64,000 bases of DNA, from NCBI GenBank assembly GCA_905200545.1, contig CAJKKQ010000011.1:16952-80951 (forward strand). Reading direction: 5' to 3'. The notes under the pieces were generated by a model. The model did not search any database. It worked only from the letters and a program-made list of their open reading frames with translations, and had not been told where the DNA came from. The number at the start of each line of letters is the position of its first letter. The stretch's first letter is position 1. The position numbers were made by a program, and so were the translations under genes. The DNA is from an uncultured Oscillibacter sp. GTDB lineage: Bacteria > Bacillota > Clostridia > Oscillospirales > Oscillospiraceae. Shown piece by piece: positions 8,590 through 16,782 of this stretch.

Positions 8590-8994
8590 TCATGGCTCTT
8601 CGGATGGCTCTTCTGTGGCTTCATATGGTGCGAACCCGATATCCAGATTTGTTTTGAGTGTGTTGCGGAGGCCCTCTGCTTCCCGCAGCCGCTGCTCCAT
8701 CCGGGCAAGTTCGGCCTGGAGGGCGATGCGGCTCTTTTTCCGGTTCATACTCAGAAACAGGTGGTACCGGTGAGGCAGAGTTTCCGTTTCGGGCGGAAAT
8801 GTGATGGCGTGGCCGCCTATGGAATTTCCCTCTAATTCCCTGCGGCAGATGGCGTCGTCCAGCACTGCCATCTGGAGGGCGCGGCGGGTATACGTTTTGA
8901 GGGGCATCCGGATGTTCCGTTTATAATATAGGAAGCTCCCGGCACAGGCCGCCAGAGCACCCAGAAAGAGGATTTTCCTGTATTGCAATTCCAT
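8590..8994 (-). CDS. Hypothetical membrane-anchored protein
   Basis: A 134-residue protein with one N-terminal membrane segment (KILFLGALAACAGSFLYY) and a charged, coiled-coil-like C-terminal part (ALQAELARMEQRLREAEGLRNTL) ending in an acidic tail. It starts 6 bases after the YcxB-like gene at 9001-9516 and is probably cotranscribed with it. I do not recognise the family. Confidence 0.55.
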   Translation of the reverse strand: MELQYRKILFLGALAACAGSFLYYKRNIRMPLKTYTRRALQMAVLDDAICRRELEGNSIGGHAITFPPETETLPHRYHLFLSMNRKKSRIALQAELARMEQRLREAEGLRNTLKTNLDIGFAPYEATEEPSEEP

Positions 8995-9000
8995 CTTCTC

Positions 9001-9516
9001 TCAGCCTCCGATGTTCTGTACAGTCTTGCCGGTCTTTTCTTCTAGGAAGCGGCGGAAGACATCTGCAGACCCACCGGCGAGCTTCCGCTTATCGTAAGCC
9101 TGAGCGTGATTCCTTCCCAGGATGAAAACAAAGTAATCCTTGCTCTCCGCCAGCGCCAGGACCCTGCTGTACTGCCACTGGGTGCAGGCACCGGCAATGC
9201 AGGTTTCATAGTGGTCAGGGTAGAAAGCCGTGGTGCATGTATCGGTTCCCGGTAGCTGTTTTCGCTTGGCGAAAAAAGCGTTGAAGGCATCTTCTTTCCA
9301 TAAAAGCAGCAGCAGGGAGACCACAACCAATCCGTTTCCCACCGCCAGCCAACGGGTATGCAAGGATGACAGCAGACATACCAGTTCTATGACAATGATG
9401 CCCCAGGAAATGATCCGCATCTGCCGGGAGGTTTTCCTCCGGATGGTTTTGCGCAGCGCCCGGGTTAGGATCGTCAGAGATTTCTGGTGATAGATGGTTT
9501 GACAGGTGAATTCCAC
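9001..9516 (-). CDS. YcxB-like family membrane protein
   Basis: This 171-residue protein has two membrane segments (about residues 35-75: IISWGIIVIELVCLLSS and WLAVGNGLVVVSLLLLLW) and a C-terminal soluble domain. The run WQYSRVLALAESKDYFVFILGRN followed by YDKRKLAGGSADVFRRFLEEKT fits the YcxB-like pattern. The role of this family is unknown. It forms a leftward pair with the gene at 8590-8994. Confidence 0.6.
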   Translation of the reverse strand: MEFTCQTIYHQKSLTILTRALRKTIRRKTSRQMRIISWGIIVIELVCLLSSLHTRWLAVGNGLVVVSLLLLLWKEDAFNAFFAKRKQLPGTDTCTTAFYPDHYETCIAGACTQWQYSRVLALAESKDYFVFILGRNHAQAYDKRKLAGGSADVFRRFLEEKTGKTVQNIGG

Positions 9517-9667
9517 GGCAGACGCCCTTTCGTTGGATGGAATGGGCTCACTTTAGCATGTGTTTGCCGCAATTATCCTGTATTTATCCTTAATTTTTAT
9601 AAAGGTGATGGATCTTCAGCGAAAAAAGAATCCCCGCAGCTCCAAGCTGCGGGAACAGGGAATGCCG

Positions 9668-10249
9668 TTACCGACCCCGGGATATAGGCGGGGCTTTGAC
9701 AGTGCGGATATGATCCAGATCGTAGATGCGGATAAAGGGGGCGGTTTGCGCACCGGAGCGCAGATGGTGCAGCAGGATTTCCCCGCAGGCCCGGCTGTCG
9801 CTGCCGGCCCGGTGGTGATCCAGGTCAACATTCAGATATGTACATAGCGTGTCGAGCCTGTGGTTGGGGAGGTGGGGCAGCAGCCTCCGGCTCATCTGAC
9901 AGGTGCAGGCATAGGGGACACAGGAGTGCCAGCGAATCCCATAGTGACGCAGGCATTTTGCCAGCACCGCCATGTCGAAGGGCGCGTTATGAGCAACCAG
10001 AAGGCCGCTTTCCAATAAGGGGGCGATGGTAGGCCACAGCTGTGCAAAGGTGGGCTGTCCCCGTACCATGTCCGGAGAGATCCCGGTAAGGGCTACGTTG
10101 AAGGGATCAAAGGGTTCCTGGGGATCCACCAGGAAGTCATATTCCGCCAGGATTTCCCGGGAGTTGGCCACGGCGATGCCGATGGCGCTCATACGGTCAT
10201 TGGCGTGGTTGGGGGTTTCCACATCAAAGGCAATGTACCGGTTCTCCAC
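9668..10249 (-). CDS. DnaQ-like 3'-5' exonuclease (DEDDh)
   Basis: This 193-residue protein carries Exo I FDVET (about residue 8), Exo II HNAPFD (about 87) and Exo III HHRAGSDSRACG (about 145), the DEDDh set of metal-dependent 3'-5' exonucleases. It has no BRCT or polymerase part, so it is a stand-alone exonuclease of the RNase T/PolC-epsilon type. It overlaps the Nudix gene by 26 bases, which suggests a small nucleotide-quality operon. Confidence 0.88.
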   Translation of the reverse strand: MENRYIAFDVETPNHANDRMSAIGIAVANSREILAEYDFLVDPQEPFDPFNVALTGISPDMVRGQPTFAQLWPTIAPLLESGLLVAHNAPFDMAVLAKCLRHYGIRWHSCVPYACTCQMSRRLLPHLPNHRLDTLCTYLNVDLDHHRAGSDSRACGEILLHHLRSGAQTAPFIRIYDLDHIRTVKAPPISRGR

Positions 10250-10637
10250 TGGGTGTCTCCTCCTGTATCAGCTTTTGTAAAATGGCCTGATCCGCCGGAC
10301 AAAAATCGTAGTTGGAAATTTCTTCCGGGGTAATGTAGCGGATATCGTGGTGCTCCAGCTTTTGAACGGTTCCGCCGGTAATCCGTGCATGGAATACGGT
10401 CAGGTGAACGGTGAGATCGGGGTAGACGTGCGTGACTTGTGTGAATTCCTCATCCACGGCCACCTGTACGCCCAACTCCTCCCGGCACTCCCGGATCAGG
10501 GCCTGTTCTTTCGTTTCGCCGGGTTCTACCTTTCCGCCTGCAAATTCCCACAGCAGTCCCCGGACTTTGCGGGCCGGGCGCTGGCAGATCATGAATGCTC
10601 CGCCCTTCCAAAGCAGAGCTGCCACTACTTCCGTCAT
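10224..10637 (-). CDS. Nudix hydrolase, MutT-like (8-oxo-dGTP diphosphatase type)
   Basis: This 137-residue protein contains a full Nudix box, GGKVEPGETKEQALIRE then CREELGV (about residues 35-57), with REEL glutamates for Mg2+. Length and the N-terminal TEVVAALLWKGGAFMICQRP match MutT-type enzymes, which hydrolyse 8-oxo-dGTP. Substrate assignment is by family only. It is the first gene of a leftward pair with the DnaQ-like exonuclease. Confidence 0.88.
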   Translation of the reverse strand: MTEVVAALLWKGGAFMICQRPARKVRGLLWEFAGGKVEPGETKEQALIRECREELGVQVAVDEEFTQVTHVYPDLTVHLTVFHARITGGTVQKLEHHDIRYITPEEISNYDFCPADQAILQKLIQEETPSGEPVHCL

Positions 10638-10752
10638 GGCCGTCCTCCTTCTTTCCTATGGATGATTTCAGTATAAAAGCTTTTGTCGGTTCCTTCAAGC
10701 GGCATCTTGTCCAAAACAATCTTCCCCGGAATATTGGGAAACGAATGGGGAA

Positions 10753-10781
10753 TTGGCAGAATAACGGCTGTTTGCTATAAT
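10753..10781 (+). promoter_or_regulatory. Predicted sigma-A promoter of the 10856 gene
   Basis: TTGGCA (10753-10758) and TATAAT (10776-10781) are spaced by 17 bases, about 75 bases before ATG 10856. Confidence 0.6.
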
Positions 10782-10855
10782 TGAATTGTACCCATCTCCG
10801 CCGCTTTTTTCCGCTGCTGGCTTGCTCTTGGAAGAGATCAGAAAGGAGTAGCAAC

Positions 10856-11482
10856 ATGGCAACAGAGACAGAATTTGATATCCCTGCAATCGAGATCAGT
10901 ACGTTTGAATTGACTCTGGTAGGGGATTCTCCCCTGATTGTTCATGCGTGGAGTGAAAAGGCAAAAAGAGAGATTCTGGATAAGCAGATGAAGGTGGCAA
11001 AGACCAAGGTGCGGTCTGTTCGGAATCCCGCGGGAGATTTTATTGACAGTTTATACTGGTTATCCAAAAAGCCTACAGAGTCTACGATGGAAGCGTTTTA
11101 TAAAGCCCTGGAAGATGGAGCGGAATTCGGGTTCCCTTCCGTGGCATTCAAGGCGGCCGCCGTTTCCGCCGGATTTCGGACAGGTGTGACCAAAAATAAA
11201 ACAGTCCCAAATTCCGCGTTCCATATCAACGGAGACATGGTTAAGATCTATGGAGTTCCGCAGATCCGGGAGGATATGGTTCGGGTAGGCATGGGAGCGG
11301 CAGACCTCCGTTACCGTGGGGAATTCAAGGAATGGTCTGTAGTTTTGCCGATCCGTTTCAACACGGCGGTTTTTACCCATGAGCAAATCATCAATCTGTT
11401 CAATTTGGGCGGATTTGCCTGCGGCATCGGTGAGTGGCGTCCGGAACGCGGAGGGTCGTTTGGCATGTATCATGTGGTTTGA
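10856..11482 (+). CDS. Phage-type protein of unknown function
   Basis: This 208-residue protein starts MATETEFDIPAIEIS after GAAAGGAG. It ends GGFACGIGEWRPERGGSFGMYHV, a glycine-rich motif reminiscent of RAMP-like folds. I recall similar proteins from clostridial phages, but from memory only. With the gene at 11845 and the G-rich repeat between them, it looks like a small phage-derived island outside the main prophage. Confidence 0.65.
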   Translation: MATETEFDIPAIEISTFELTLVGDSPLIVHAWSEKAKREILDKQMKVAKTKVRSVRNPAGDFIDSLYWLSKKPTESTMEAFYKALEDGAEFGFPSVAFKAAAVSAGFRTGVTKNKTVPNSAFHINGDMVKIYGVPQIREDMVRVGMGAADLRYRGEFKEWSVVLPIRFNTAVFTHEQIINLFNLGGFACGIGEWRPERGGSFGMYHVV

Positions 11483-11519
11483 GCGGTTCTGATTCAAAAC
11501 AATGCCGAAGATCTGGGAC

Positions 11520-11835
11520 ACGGCAGGCGTGGTTGGGCGAGCGGGGCAAGGTGTGATGGATTTTGGCTGTGCGGGTTCAGGTAAGGCCGGACGGGGTGCG
11601 GTAAGGTATGGCAGGCATGGTTTGCAAAGGTGAGTTAAGGCTGTGCGAGGCGGATCATGGCATTGCGGGGTAAGGCTTCGCGAGGTGCTTTTGGTATGGC
11701 TTGACCTGATGGGGCTGGGCAGTGCGCGGCAGGCAAGGCGAGGCGGGGCTTTAGAGGCATGGTATGGCTTTGTGAGGCAAGGCTGGATCAGGTGTGGACG
11801 CTTTGGCTTGGCGTGGAGGTATGGCTTTCAAAGGA
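11520..11835 (+). repeat. Degenerate G-rich repeat tract
   Basis: About 300 bases made of variants of short units such as GGCAAGGC, GGCATGGT, GGTATGGC and GAGGCGGGG, nearly free of C-rich runs on this strand. The tract occupies the whole gap between two phage-type genes. Weak open frames cross it, but their translations are low-complexity and do not look like proteins. Confidence 0.6.
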
Positions 11836-11844
11836 GTGGAAACC

Positions 11845-12315
11845 ATGGTTTATGAGTGGAAGATTCCCAAATATCGGCTGCCTGCACAAAAAGCAGGAGA
11901 AGAATTGGAGCGGATTGAACGGAAGCATGGAGTGGTTACACCCAGAAATGTGTTGGAGGAGAGCCGCCCTGGAAAGGCGATTCTCCATGACCTGTTTGAA
12001 TGGAATGACTCCCGGGCTGCGGAGAGATTCCGATTGGAACAGGCACAGGAGATCATCGGAAACATTGCGGTGGTACATGTTGTGCAGGATGCTCCCAGGA
12101 CGCCTGTGCGGGCCTTCGTGAATATCATTCCAAACGATCAGGAGCGAGGATACGTGTCGATTGTGCGGGTTCTTACGAACCAGGAGTATACCCGTCAGCT
12201 GTTGGAAGAGGCGCTTTCGGAATTTATCGCCTTGCGAAAGAAATATGTCATGCTGGTTGATCTGGCGGAACTGTTTCAGGTGATCGATGATTTCCAGAAG
12301 AAATATTTTCATTAA
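11845..12315 (+). CDS. Phage-type protein of unknown function
   Basis: A 156-residue soluble protein starting MVYEWKIPKYRLPAQ. I chose ATG 11845 because AAAGGAGTG lies just upstream; the open frame extends to 11794 through the repeat tract. The segment AGEELERIERKHGVVTPRNVLEESR and a C-terminal helical EFIALRKKYVMLVDLAELFQ are visible. I recall such proteins next to G-rich repeats in gut phages, from memory only. No catalytic motif is visible. Confidence 0.65.
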   Translation: MVYEWKIPKYRLPAQKAGEELERIERKHGVVTPRNVLEESRPGKAILHDLFEWNDSRAAERFRLEQAQEIIGNIAVVHVVQDAPRTPVRAFVNIIPNDQERGYVSIVRVLTNQEYTRQLLEEALSEFIALRKKYVMLVDLAELFQVIDDFQKKYFH

Positions 12316-12958
12316 AGGATCCCTTACAGGTATACCGGGAGTACCAGATGCTGAAGATAGGTGAAAATTTTAGGATGGAATCATGTTCTGCTTATTGAAC
12401 AGGTGTGGAAGAAGCCTCAGGACATTGCACACTGTCTGATTTCCGGAAGCCGTATATCTTCATTCAGCACTCTGAGGCATATTATAGAATCAGAAATGAG
12501 AAAATCGGAGGATCCAATTTGGATACTCTGATTGGGCCCTCGACCGATTTCAAATCCGAATATTAGCGTTTGTCAGTATTATCTTTTGGAGACAGATATA
12601 GCAGGCGGCATAATAGGCAAAAAATCGTGTACCCGGGCCTGTGATCCGCTCCCGGTGATACAACGTTTTTAAGCGCGAAGAAAGAAACCGGGAGTTTGCC
12701 CAGTGGAGAGCGCAGCAAAAACCGACAACGCAAACATGAGTAGTCAAAAGGCGGGAACATCTCAACGATGCTCCCGTCTTTTGCCTCATTCATGTTATTC
12801 TCAACAATTTGAACAAACACAGGATTTCGTTTCTATATGATTGAACTTTCGATTCGGCACGGGTAGGATATTGGAAACACTTCAATTATTCTGAAAAAAT
12901 AGATAATTTGTGACCAAATGCCCGTATCCCGCAATATGAAAGATGACGGGCCGTTAAA
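12316..12958. other. Intergenic stretch with no recognisable gene
   Basis: Short frames exist on the minus strand at 12550-12820, but they lack a ribosome binding site and have no protein-like composition. A weak hairpin (GGGAGCATC/GATGTTCCC) lies near 12752-12776. I see no other feature; it may be decayed sequence. Confidence 0.4.
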
Positions 12959-12982
12959 TTGAATGCGAAAAGAGATGGTGTT

Positions 12983-13573
12983 GTGGTTGAGCATGAAGCA
13001 TTAAAAAAACTAAAGCATAAAGACGAAAGAGCTTTAGAGTGGTTTATTGATCGCTATGCTGCTTATGTTAACACAATTATTTACAACATCATCGGTCGTT
13101 CCATGTCTGCCGCTGATATTGAGGAAGTCTCCTCTGATGTTTTCTTTACGTTGTGGGTGAATGCAAAGAGAATTTCACCCGGAAAAGTGAAAGCATATCT
13201 TGGGGGCGTTGCCAGAAACAAAGCAAAAGAGTACACACGAAAGATTGGTACAGGGGTATCGCTTGAAGATGATGTGATCCTCATTTCTGAAGAAAACCTG
13301 GAGCAAGATTTTGAGGAGCGAGAACAGGCCAGGTTTATTAGGGAAGCCGTACTTGCCATGAAATATCCAGAACGGGAGATTTTCCTGCGGTACTATTACT
13401 ATTATCAGTCGATCACTGAAATTGCGGAGGAAATGGACATAAATGTTTCCACAGTGAAAATGAAACTTCACCGAGGTCGAAAGGTGTTGAAAGAAAAACT
13501 GACACAAGGGGGGTATACCATTGGGCCTGAAAATATCGGACATGATGGATCATGTGGAGAATATCCAGATTGA
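12983..13573 (+). CDS. ECF-type RNA polymerase sigma factor
   Basis: A protein of about 196 residues with sigma region 2 (ALEWFIDRYAAYVNTIIYNIIG, DIEEVSSDVFFTLW) and region 4 (PEREIFLRYYYYYQSITEIAEEMDINVSTVKMKLHRGRKVLKEKL), the layout of ECF sigma factors, which recruit RNA polymerase to stress or envelope promoters. The start is uncertain: GTG 12983 is taken, but TTG 12959 is also in frame, and neither has a strong ribosome binding site. The gene overlaps the downstream membrane protein gene, the usual sigma/anti-sigma arrangement. Confidence 0.85.
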   Translation: MVEHEALKKLKHKDERALEWFIDRYAAYVNTIIYNIIGRSMSAADIEEVSSDVFFTLWVNAKRISPGKVKAYLGGVARNKAKEYTRKIGTGVSLEDDVILISEENLEQDFEEREQARFIREAVLAMKYPEREIFLRYYYYYQSITEIAEEMDINVSTVKMKLHRGRKVLKEKLTQGGYTIGPENIGHDGSCGEYPD

Positions 13574-14339
13574 AATTGGAGAAAAGGATGTTGCCTCTGT
13601 TGAACGGATTAAGGAGAAAACCATGAAGAAAGTCCACGATGCAAAGGCCAATCTTCCTACCGCCGGAAAGTTCTCCAAAGTGGGGGTCATGGCCGCCGTC
13701 ATGACCGCCATCCTATGTGTGACTGCTGCCGCGGCCGCTGTTGTGAAGTGGGGTGGCTTTGCCCTCACGGGAAGTATGAGTGCAGCGGAGATAGAAGCGT
13801 TGCTCAACGAGGCCGAGACAGCCGTTTCGTCGGCATATGTAGAGGAAGACGGGACGGTCCATTATTTAGATGCCGACAACAAGGAAATCCTTGTGCTGTC
13901 TGCTGATGAAGCAAAAGCATATGAGCAGAAGCGCCAGGAAGAACACGACCTGTCTGTCGCAGAAAGCACTTCATTGGTGGATGCCTGCACGATCCCGTTT
14001 ATGCCGAATCTCATCACAGAAATGGCAGTGAACGATGACGGGGAATTTTCTGATTTCGCTTTGGGAAATGCGAGCATGATTTTGCTCCATCCGGCAGGGA
14101 AAGATGGCTTTGATCTCATGGCCGGGGATGTTGTGACGATTAAGCTGACTGCAAATGATTCCTGTATCCTTGAATTTGGCGAATTTAAGGATGGAGATTT
14201 TGTTCGGGCAGAAGCTGTGACCGCACGGCAGCACAGTTGCACATTTGAAATCGAAGAAGCGGGAACGTATTGCTTCTCTGTCAAATATTGCAGCTCTAAT
14301 GCGAGTTCCTTTACAAATTGCATGATTACCGTTGAATAA
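13521..14339 (+). CDS. Single-pass membrane protein, probable anti-sigma partner
   Basis: This 272-residue protein has a cytoplasmic N-terminal stretch of about 50 residues, one membrane segment (VGVMAAVMTAILCVTAAAAAVV, about residues 53-74) and an extracytoplasmic domain. TTG 13521 is preferred because AAGGGGGG sits just upstream; ATG 13542 is the alternative. The 53-base overlap with the sigma gene implies coupled translation. An anti-sigma role is inferred from context, as no zinc-binding HxxxCxxC motif is present. Confidence 0.65.
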   Translation: MGLKISDMMDHVENIQIEIGEKDVASVERIKEKTMKKVHDAKANLPTAGKFSKVGVMAAVMTAILCVTAAAAAVVKWGGFALTGSMSAAEIEALLNEAETAVSSAYVEEDGTVHYLDADNKEILVLSADEAKAYEQKRQEEHDLSVAESTSLVDACTIPFMPNLITEMAVNDDGEFSDFALGNASMILLHPAGKDGFDLMAGDVVTIKLTANDSCILEFGEFKDGDFVRAEAVTARQHSCTFEIEEAGTYCFSVKYCSSNASSFTNCMITVE

Positions 14340-14387
14340 AGAGGCGTATCAATTTAGAAAGTAATTCGGGTTAAGTGAATAGAGTTT

Positions 14388-14432
14388 GAGCCGATAACCA
14401 GTTAGTCTTGCGCTGTGGTTATCGGCTCTTTT
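14388..14432 (+). terminator. Terminator after the sigma/anti-sigma pair
   Basis: GAGCCGATAACCA and TGGTTATCGGCTC form a perfect 13-bp stem followed by TTTT. Confidence 0.85.
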
Positions 14433-14502
14433 CTGTACAGAATGGGAAATCGGCGACAAAATACAAATCTCTATTGTTTATTTACCATATACTTTTAATA
14501 GA

Positions 14503-14558
14503 AATGATAAATCCGAACTACATTACCCATTTAGATAATGTAGTTCGGATTCATCATT
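14503..14558. repeat. Long inverted repeat
   Basis: Arms of 23 bases at 14503-14525 and 14536-14558 pair with one mismatch around a 10-base loop; the inner 16 bases (AATCCGAACTACATTA) are perfect. There is no T-run on either side, so it is a weak terminator candidate. It lies downstream of the converging DUF4417 gene and could be a small palindromic element. Confidence 0.6.
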
Positions 14559-14637
14559 GTTTGGTCCGAGTGTCATTAAAGGATCTGTGAAAAACCTGTA
14601 ATATCAATAATCTGTGAGCAGTTGGCAAGCGGTTTTA

Positions 14638-16029
14638 TCACAGAGTGCGGTCGGTTACTTCCACCTTCGTGATAATGTCACGCAGTCGGGTATCGTCAAT
14701 TATATATTCCAGCATGTCATCCGCATTTTTATAGACGGTATCCTGCTGGGTATCCAAGGGAGCAATACAATATTTAACTTCTCCGTTTGGCCAAACAGGG
14801 CAAATATGATATTCTCGTCCGTTCCATTCAAAAGTTATTTCCGCACCACGGTTTACACTGTTCTTGAATTCGCTGATGGTTTTAAAACGCCAGGCTTCAG
14901 GACTATAAGTAAAGTAACGTACTTCCATATTTGTGATCCCTCTCTGAAAATATTTAAATTCTGGTACACCGTCGGGGTACTCGGCAAGCCAATAATTGAT
15001 GTCTGGATACTTATGAAAATCAGGGGCCCCGGTGTATGGATCATATGCAATCTCTTTATCATGAGGGTTGCTGTGCTTGCTGCTGTTTCCATGATCAGTA
15101 AAATGCCGCGTTTTGATTGCCCATCCTTCAGCATTATATTTCACCAGAGCCCAGTATCCCTCTTTTTTGGTGTGGATAAATACTTTCTGAATGGTATTGG
15201 GCGGACCTTGTAGAATTACTTCATTTGGCTTATCGGGGTTTGGCTTCCATTTCCCACCATAGGCACTTCCACCGCCTTTTCCAATTAGGTACGGCTCTAT
15301 TGTATCACGATGATTACTGGATGTGCCGCCAATTTTAAAGGCATCCAAATCTTCACGACGGAAACTTCGTTCATAGTTCATATACCGCCAGGAACTACGT
15401 TCGTAATCCACATAGATAATGTTGCCCTGCATTTCGGGAAACGGTGTATTGTAACAGATAATTTTTTCCGGCTCAATGCGCCGCAGCATCTCGTTGTATC
15501 CTGCCATGAACCATTCTTTCTGATCGCAGCGGTTGTCATGCTCTGAGGCCATATAGGTGGAGACAGCCACCACACTGCCTCTTTCGATCCCCTCAAAGCA
15601 GAAATCAAACGTGGATTCATCGCCCCAGTTGACAGTCGGAATGACCCGGAGCCCTTTGGATGCCCAGTAAGCGCCGCACCAGCGATTACGAAATACATTG
15701 TAGAGCTGCATAACAGGTGCCATCTCCAGGTACATGCTGAAATCCGGCGACAGCACCGCACGGTAGCGGGAGAGTTTTTCAATGTCGTTGTCTGGATTCT
15801 TCCAGACCCGCTCAAAGCGGTAGTCATAGAGGAAGAAGTGTACCATCCGATCAAGGTGATTTTGATCCTCCAGATGGGTCTTGTCAAAGCCGATCAGCAA
15901 GAGATCGTCAAAGTCACCTGGCCTTTCCTGAAATTTTGGAATGATGGGAATTTGCAGCTTTCCTTTGCCGGGGAACTGGTTACGAAGCAGCGTCTGACTC
16001 GTTCGGTAGTTGTAGTTTTCTTCGGTCAT
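14638..16029 (-). CDS. DUF4417 domain-containing protein
   Basis: This 463-residue protein has an N-terminal half that matches my memory of DUF4417, with LLLIGFDKTH, HFFLYDYRFERVWKNP, YRAVLSPDFSMYLEM and RVIPTVNWGDESTFDFCFEGI (residues about 45-160). The C-terminal part, with GKGGGSAYGGKW, is less familiar. ATG 16029 follows AGGAGGTTCCAT; the frame extends upstream without support. DUF4417 proteins are uncharacterised and often sit on phages or plasmids. It stands alone beside the tRNA cluster that hosts the prophage. Confidence 0.7.
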   Translation of the reverse strand: MTEENYNYRTSQTLLRNQFPGKGKLQIPIIPKFQERPGDFDDLLLIGFDKTHLEDQNHLDRMVHFFLYDYRFERVWKNPDNDIEKLSRYRAVLSPDFSMYLEMAPVMQLYNVFRNRWCGAYWASKGLRVIPTVNWGDESTFDFCFEGIERGSVVAVSTYMASEHDNRCDQKEWFMAGYNEMLRRIEPEKIICYNTPFPEMQGNIIYVDYERSSWRYMNYERSFRREDLDAFKIGGTSSNHRDTIEPYLIGKGGGSAYGGKWKPNPDKPNEVILQGPPNTIQKVFIHTKKEGYWALVKYNAEGWAIKTRHFTDHGNSSKHSNPHDKEIAYDPYTGAPDFHKYPDINYWLAEYPDGVPEFKYFQRGITNMEVRYFTYSPEAWRFKTISEFKNSVNRGAEITFEWNGREYHICPVWPNGEVKYCIAPLDTQQDTVYKNADDMLEYIIDDTRLRDIITKVEVTDRTL

Positions 16030-16139
16030 ATGGAACCTCCTGTATGTAGTAAGGAACAAGTCCTTCTGCATACAAGACCCCAAGCAACGAAAGTTGCACA
16101 TTTCTGTGCAACAACATAAGAAAATTTACAAATTGGCAA

Positions 16140-16172
16140 TAAAAAATCGGAGTACCTCGAAAGATACTCCGA
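16140..16172 (-). terminator. Terminator of tRNA-Pro
   Basis: On the minus strand ATCGGAGTATC and GGTACTCCGAT pair, followed by TTTTTTATT, directly after the tRNA 3' end. Confidence 0.75.
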
Positions 16173-16248
<76 letters not shown>

Positions 16249-16371
16249 ATTTCTTTTGTGCTGTACTCGTTGAAGTCAGCTTGTATATATTAGCATGACC
16301 GGAAAGAAAATGCAAGCCCTTTTTCGAAAAAAATTAAAAAAATTTTGAGGCATGGAATCTGAGATTTGTGG

Positions 16372-16400
16372 TTGACAAATAGCAGGCGGTTTGGTATCAT
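16372..16400 (+). promoter_or_regulatory. Promoter of the tRNA-Ser pair
   Basis: TTGACA (16372-16377) and TATCAT (16395-16400) with 17-base spacing, about 35 bases before the first tRNA-Ser. Confidence 0.75.
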
Positions 16401-16434
16401 ACTAAAAGTGTTCGGACAGCGGGCAATATTTTAT

Positions 16435-16522
16435 GGAGAGATGTCCGAGCGGTTGAAGGAACCGGTCTTGAAAACCGGCGATGCGAAAGCGTCCGTGGGT
16501 TCGAATCCCACTCTCTCCGCCA
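16435..16522 (+). tRNA. tRNA-Ser(TGA)
   Basis: Acceptor GGAGAGA/TCTCTCC, anticodon loop CTTGAAA (anticodon TGA), a class II long variable arm and encoded CCA. Confidence 0.95.
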
Positions 16523-16537
16523 TTTTAATATGTATCT

Positions 16538-16631
16538 GCAGAAGTACCCAAGAGGCCGAAGGGGCTCCCCTGCTAAGGGAGTAGGGTGTCTAATAAACGC
16601 CGCGAGGGTTCAAATCCCTCCTTCTGCGCCA
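16538..16631 (+). tRNA. tRNA-Ser(GCT), prophage integration target
   Basis: Acceptor GCAGAAG/CTTCTGC, anticodon arm CTCCC-CTGCTAA-GGGAG (anticodon GCT), variable arm GGTGT/ACGCC and encoded CCA. The gene is complete. Its 3' part is repeated at 54498-54562, so the half downstream of the crossover was supplied by the phage. Phage integrase starts 150 bases downstream. Confidence 0.93.
16567..16631 (+). other. attL: 3' half of tRNA-Ser(GCT)
   Basis: Two blocks are identical to attR at the other end: CCCCTGCTAAGGGAGTAGG (anticodon arm) and the 31 bases from CGCGAGGG through the CCA end. The stretch between them (variable arm) differs. Crossover must lie in one of the two blocks. Confidence 0.85.
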
Positions 16632-16675
16632 AGTAACCGAAAATGCTTGAAAAGAGCGTTTCCGGTTACTTTTTT
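16631..16675 (+). terminator. Phage-supplied terminator for the reconstituted tRNA-Ser
   Basis: AAGTAACCG pairs with CGGTTACTT, followed by TTTTT, immediately after the tRNA. A different terminator follows the attR copy, so this one belongs to the phage arm. Confidence 0.8.
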
Positions 16676-16758
16676 GTTTTCTGAGTGTTAAGATACTGGA
16701 TTTTTGATTTGTAGAAAAAGTCCTTTTCTGTCCTGAGCCGAACAGGGAAGACCCGGTC

Positions 16759-16782
16759 GGTAGTGTGCACGGTAGTGTACAC
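16759..16782 (+). repeat. Tandem 12-bp repeats, candidate integrase arm sites
   Basis: GGTAGTGTGCAC and GGTAGTGTACAC are adjacent direct repeats between attL and the integrase stop codon. A related GTAGTGTACA is at 54450-54459 near attR. Their place on both sides of the att core fits arm-type integrase binding sites. Confidence 0.5.

Noticed and set aside
12550..12820. Small leftward frames in the 12.3-12.9 kb gap
   Set aside because: Unusual composition, no ribosome binding site and no hydrophobic or motif pattern that supports translation.
16538..16631. CRISPR-like reading of the repeated tRNA segments at both prophage ends
   Set aside because: They are att sites within a tRNA-Ser gene; there are only two copies about 38 kb apart. 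No regularly spaced repeat array was seen in the window.
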